The position numbers were made by a program, and so were the translations under genes. Of a stretch of DNA of 41,870 bases, positions 41,627 to 41,870 are shown piece by piece. Under the pieces are notes generated by a model. That model saw only the letters and a program-made list of their open reading frames with translations. It searched no databases and had not been told where the DNA came from. The number at the start of each line of letters is the position of its first letter. The first letter of the stretch is position 1. Source of the stretch: Chitinivibrionales bacterium (GTDB lineage: Bacteria; Fibrobacterota; Chitinivibrionia; Chitinivibrionales; WJKA01); contig WJLZ01000054.1 in assembly GCA_014728215.1 (NCBI GenBank), forward strand, positions 1-41,870. Direction: 5' to 3'.

Positions 41627-41870
41627 AAAACAGAACATACCAACGGAATAATACGAGCATGACCAATTATACCATAAAAATTGTATTACCAATAATTATA
41701 TGGTCCTGTACCTTTGCTGCCGAGCTTGATTTTTCCTGGGGTAACTCGCTCTACGGACGAGAGAACCGTATTGATACAACCGTATCAAAGCTGAATGCGT
41801 ATCAGGATGTTCAGCTGAGCGTAAAACGAATCGGCAATAAATTTTCCCTTTTTTCCGATTTTGGTTATAC
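41623..41870 (+). CDS. Exported protein of unknown function (partial, 3' end outside window)
   Basis: The 5' end (82 codons) of a gene overlapping the large subunit stop by 4 bases (ATGA). An in-frame ATG at 41659 is an alternative start. After a polar N-terminus comes a hydrophobic stretch (IKIVLPIIIWSCTFAAE) that reads as a signal peptide or, at IWSC, a possible lipobox. The following LDFSWGNSLYGRENRI is beta-strand-like and might begin an outer-membrane barrel or a cytochrome-binding protein. The coupling suggests a function in hydrogenase electron flow or export. No family was recognised. Confidence 0.55.
   Translation, partial: MKNRTYQRNNTSMTNYTIKIVLPIIIWSCTFAAELDFSWGNSLYGRENRIDTTVSKLNAYQDVQLSVKRIGNKFSLFSDFGY

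Noticed and set aside
1-41870. CRISPR array, prophage, insertion sequence or tRNA
   Set aside because: No regularly spaced direct repeats, transposase or integrase, phage structural genes or tRNA cloverleaf pattern was seen on either strand.

Overview
The window looks like a piece of a Fibrobacterota-type genome (Fibrobacter or Chitinispirillum relatives). The main evidence is a TIGR02147-family regulator with its partner lipoprotein, a fibro-slime protein, and about nine secreted proteins that end in Por/T9SS-like C-terminal sorting domains. These families point to the phylum. I cannot name the species, and no rRNA, tRNA or CRISPR array is visible.

Layout, left to right. 1-2110: a partial HAD phosphatase and a secreted nucleoside-hydrolase-like (DUF1593) protein, both minus. 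2111-3359: a gene-poor stretch with hairpins, a 13-bp tandem repeat and a broken reading frame. 3360-9491: an operon of three secreted sialidase-fold paralogues (minus, ending in a strong terminator) and a divergent regulator with two GntR-type helices fused to a LacI-type sensor. 9525-11475: a UPF0210/ACT-domain pair. 11865-14587: a secreted protein with its terminator, then the TIGR02147 regulator overlapping a lipoprotein gene. 14705-19137: a structured leader or terminator, biotin carboxylase, an MpsC-like protein, a GmhB-like phosphatase and an amino-acid permease fused to a PTS EIIA domain. 19682-23981: a tight set of GNAT acetyltransferase, ornithine-racemase-like enzyme, methyltransferase and sodium:solute symporter. 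24015-29177: a large fibro-slime protein and a beta-propeller protein. 29386-32375: a small secreted peptide, a two-gene metal ABC transporter without its binding protein, and a secreted nucleoside hydrolase. 32386-38282 (minus): a propeller/Ig-repeat lipoprotein locus split by a frameshift, a small secreted protein, and an alpha-L-iduronidase-like GH39 enzyme. 38526-41870: a [NiFe]-hydrogenase operon (maturation protease, exported small subunit, large subunit) followed without a gap by the start of another exported protein.

Taken together, the window describes a Gram-negative anaerobe that exports many polysaccharide- and nucleoside-degrading proteins, senses sugars through a GntR/LacI hybrid, and handles H2 in the periplasm. 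The least conventional parts are the acetyltransferase-racemase-methyltransferase-symporter set, the double-helix regulator with its repeated GGCAAA sites, and the hydrogenase operon with an inverted repeat between its subunit genes.
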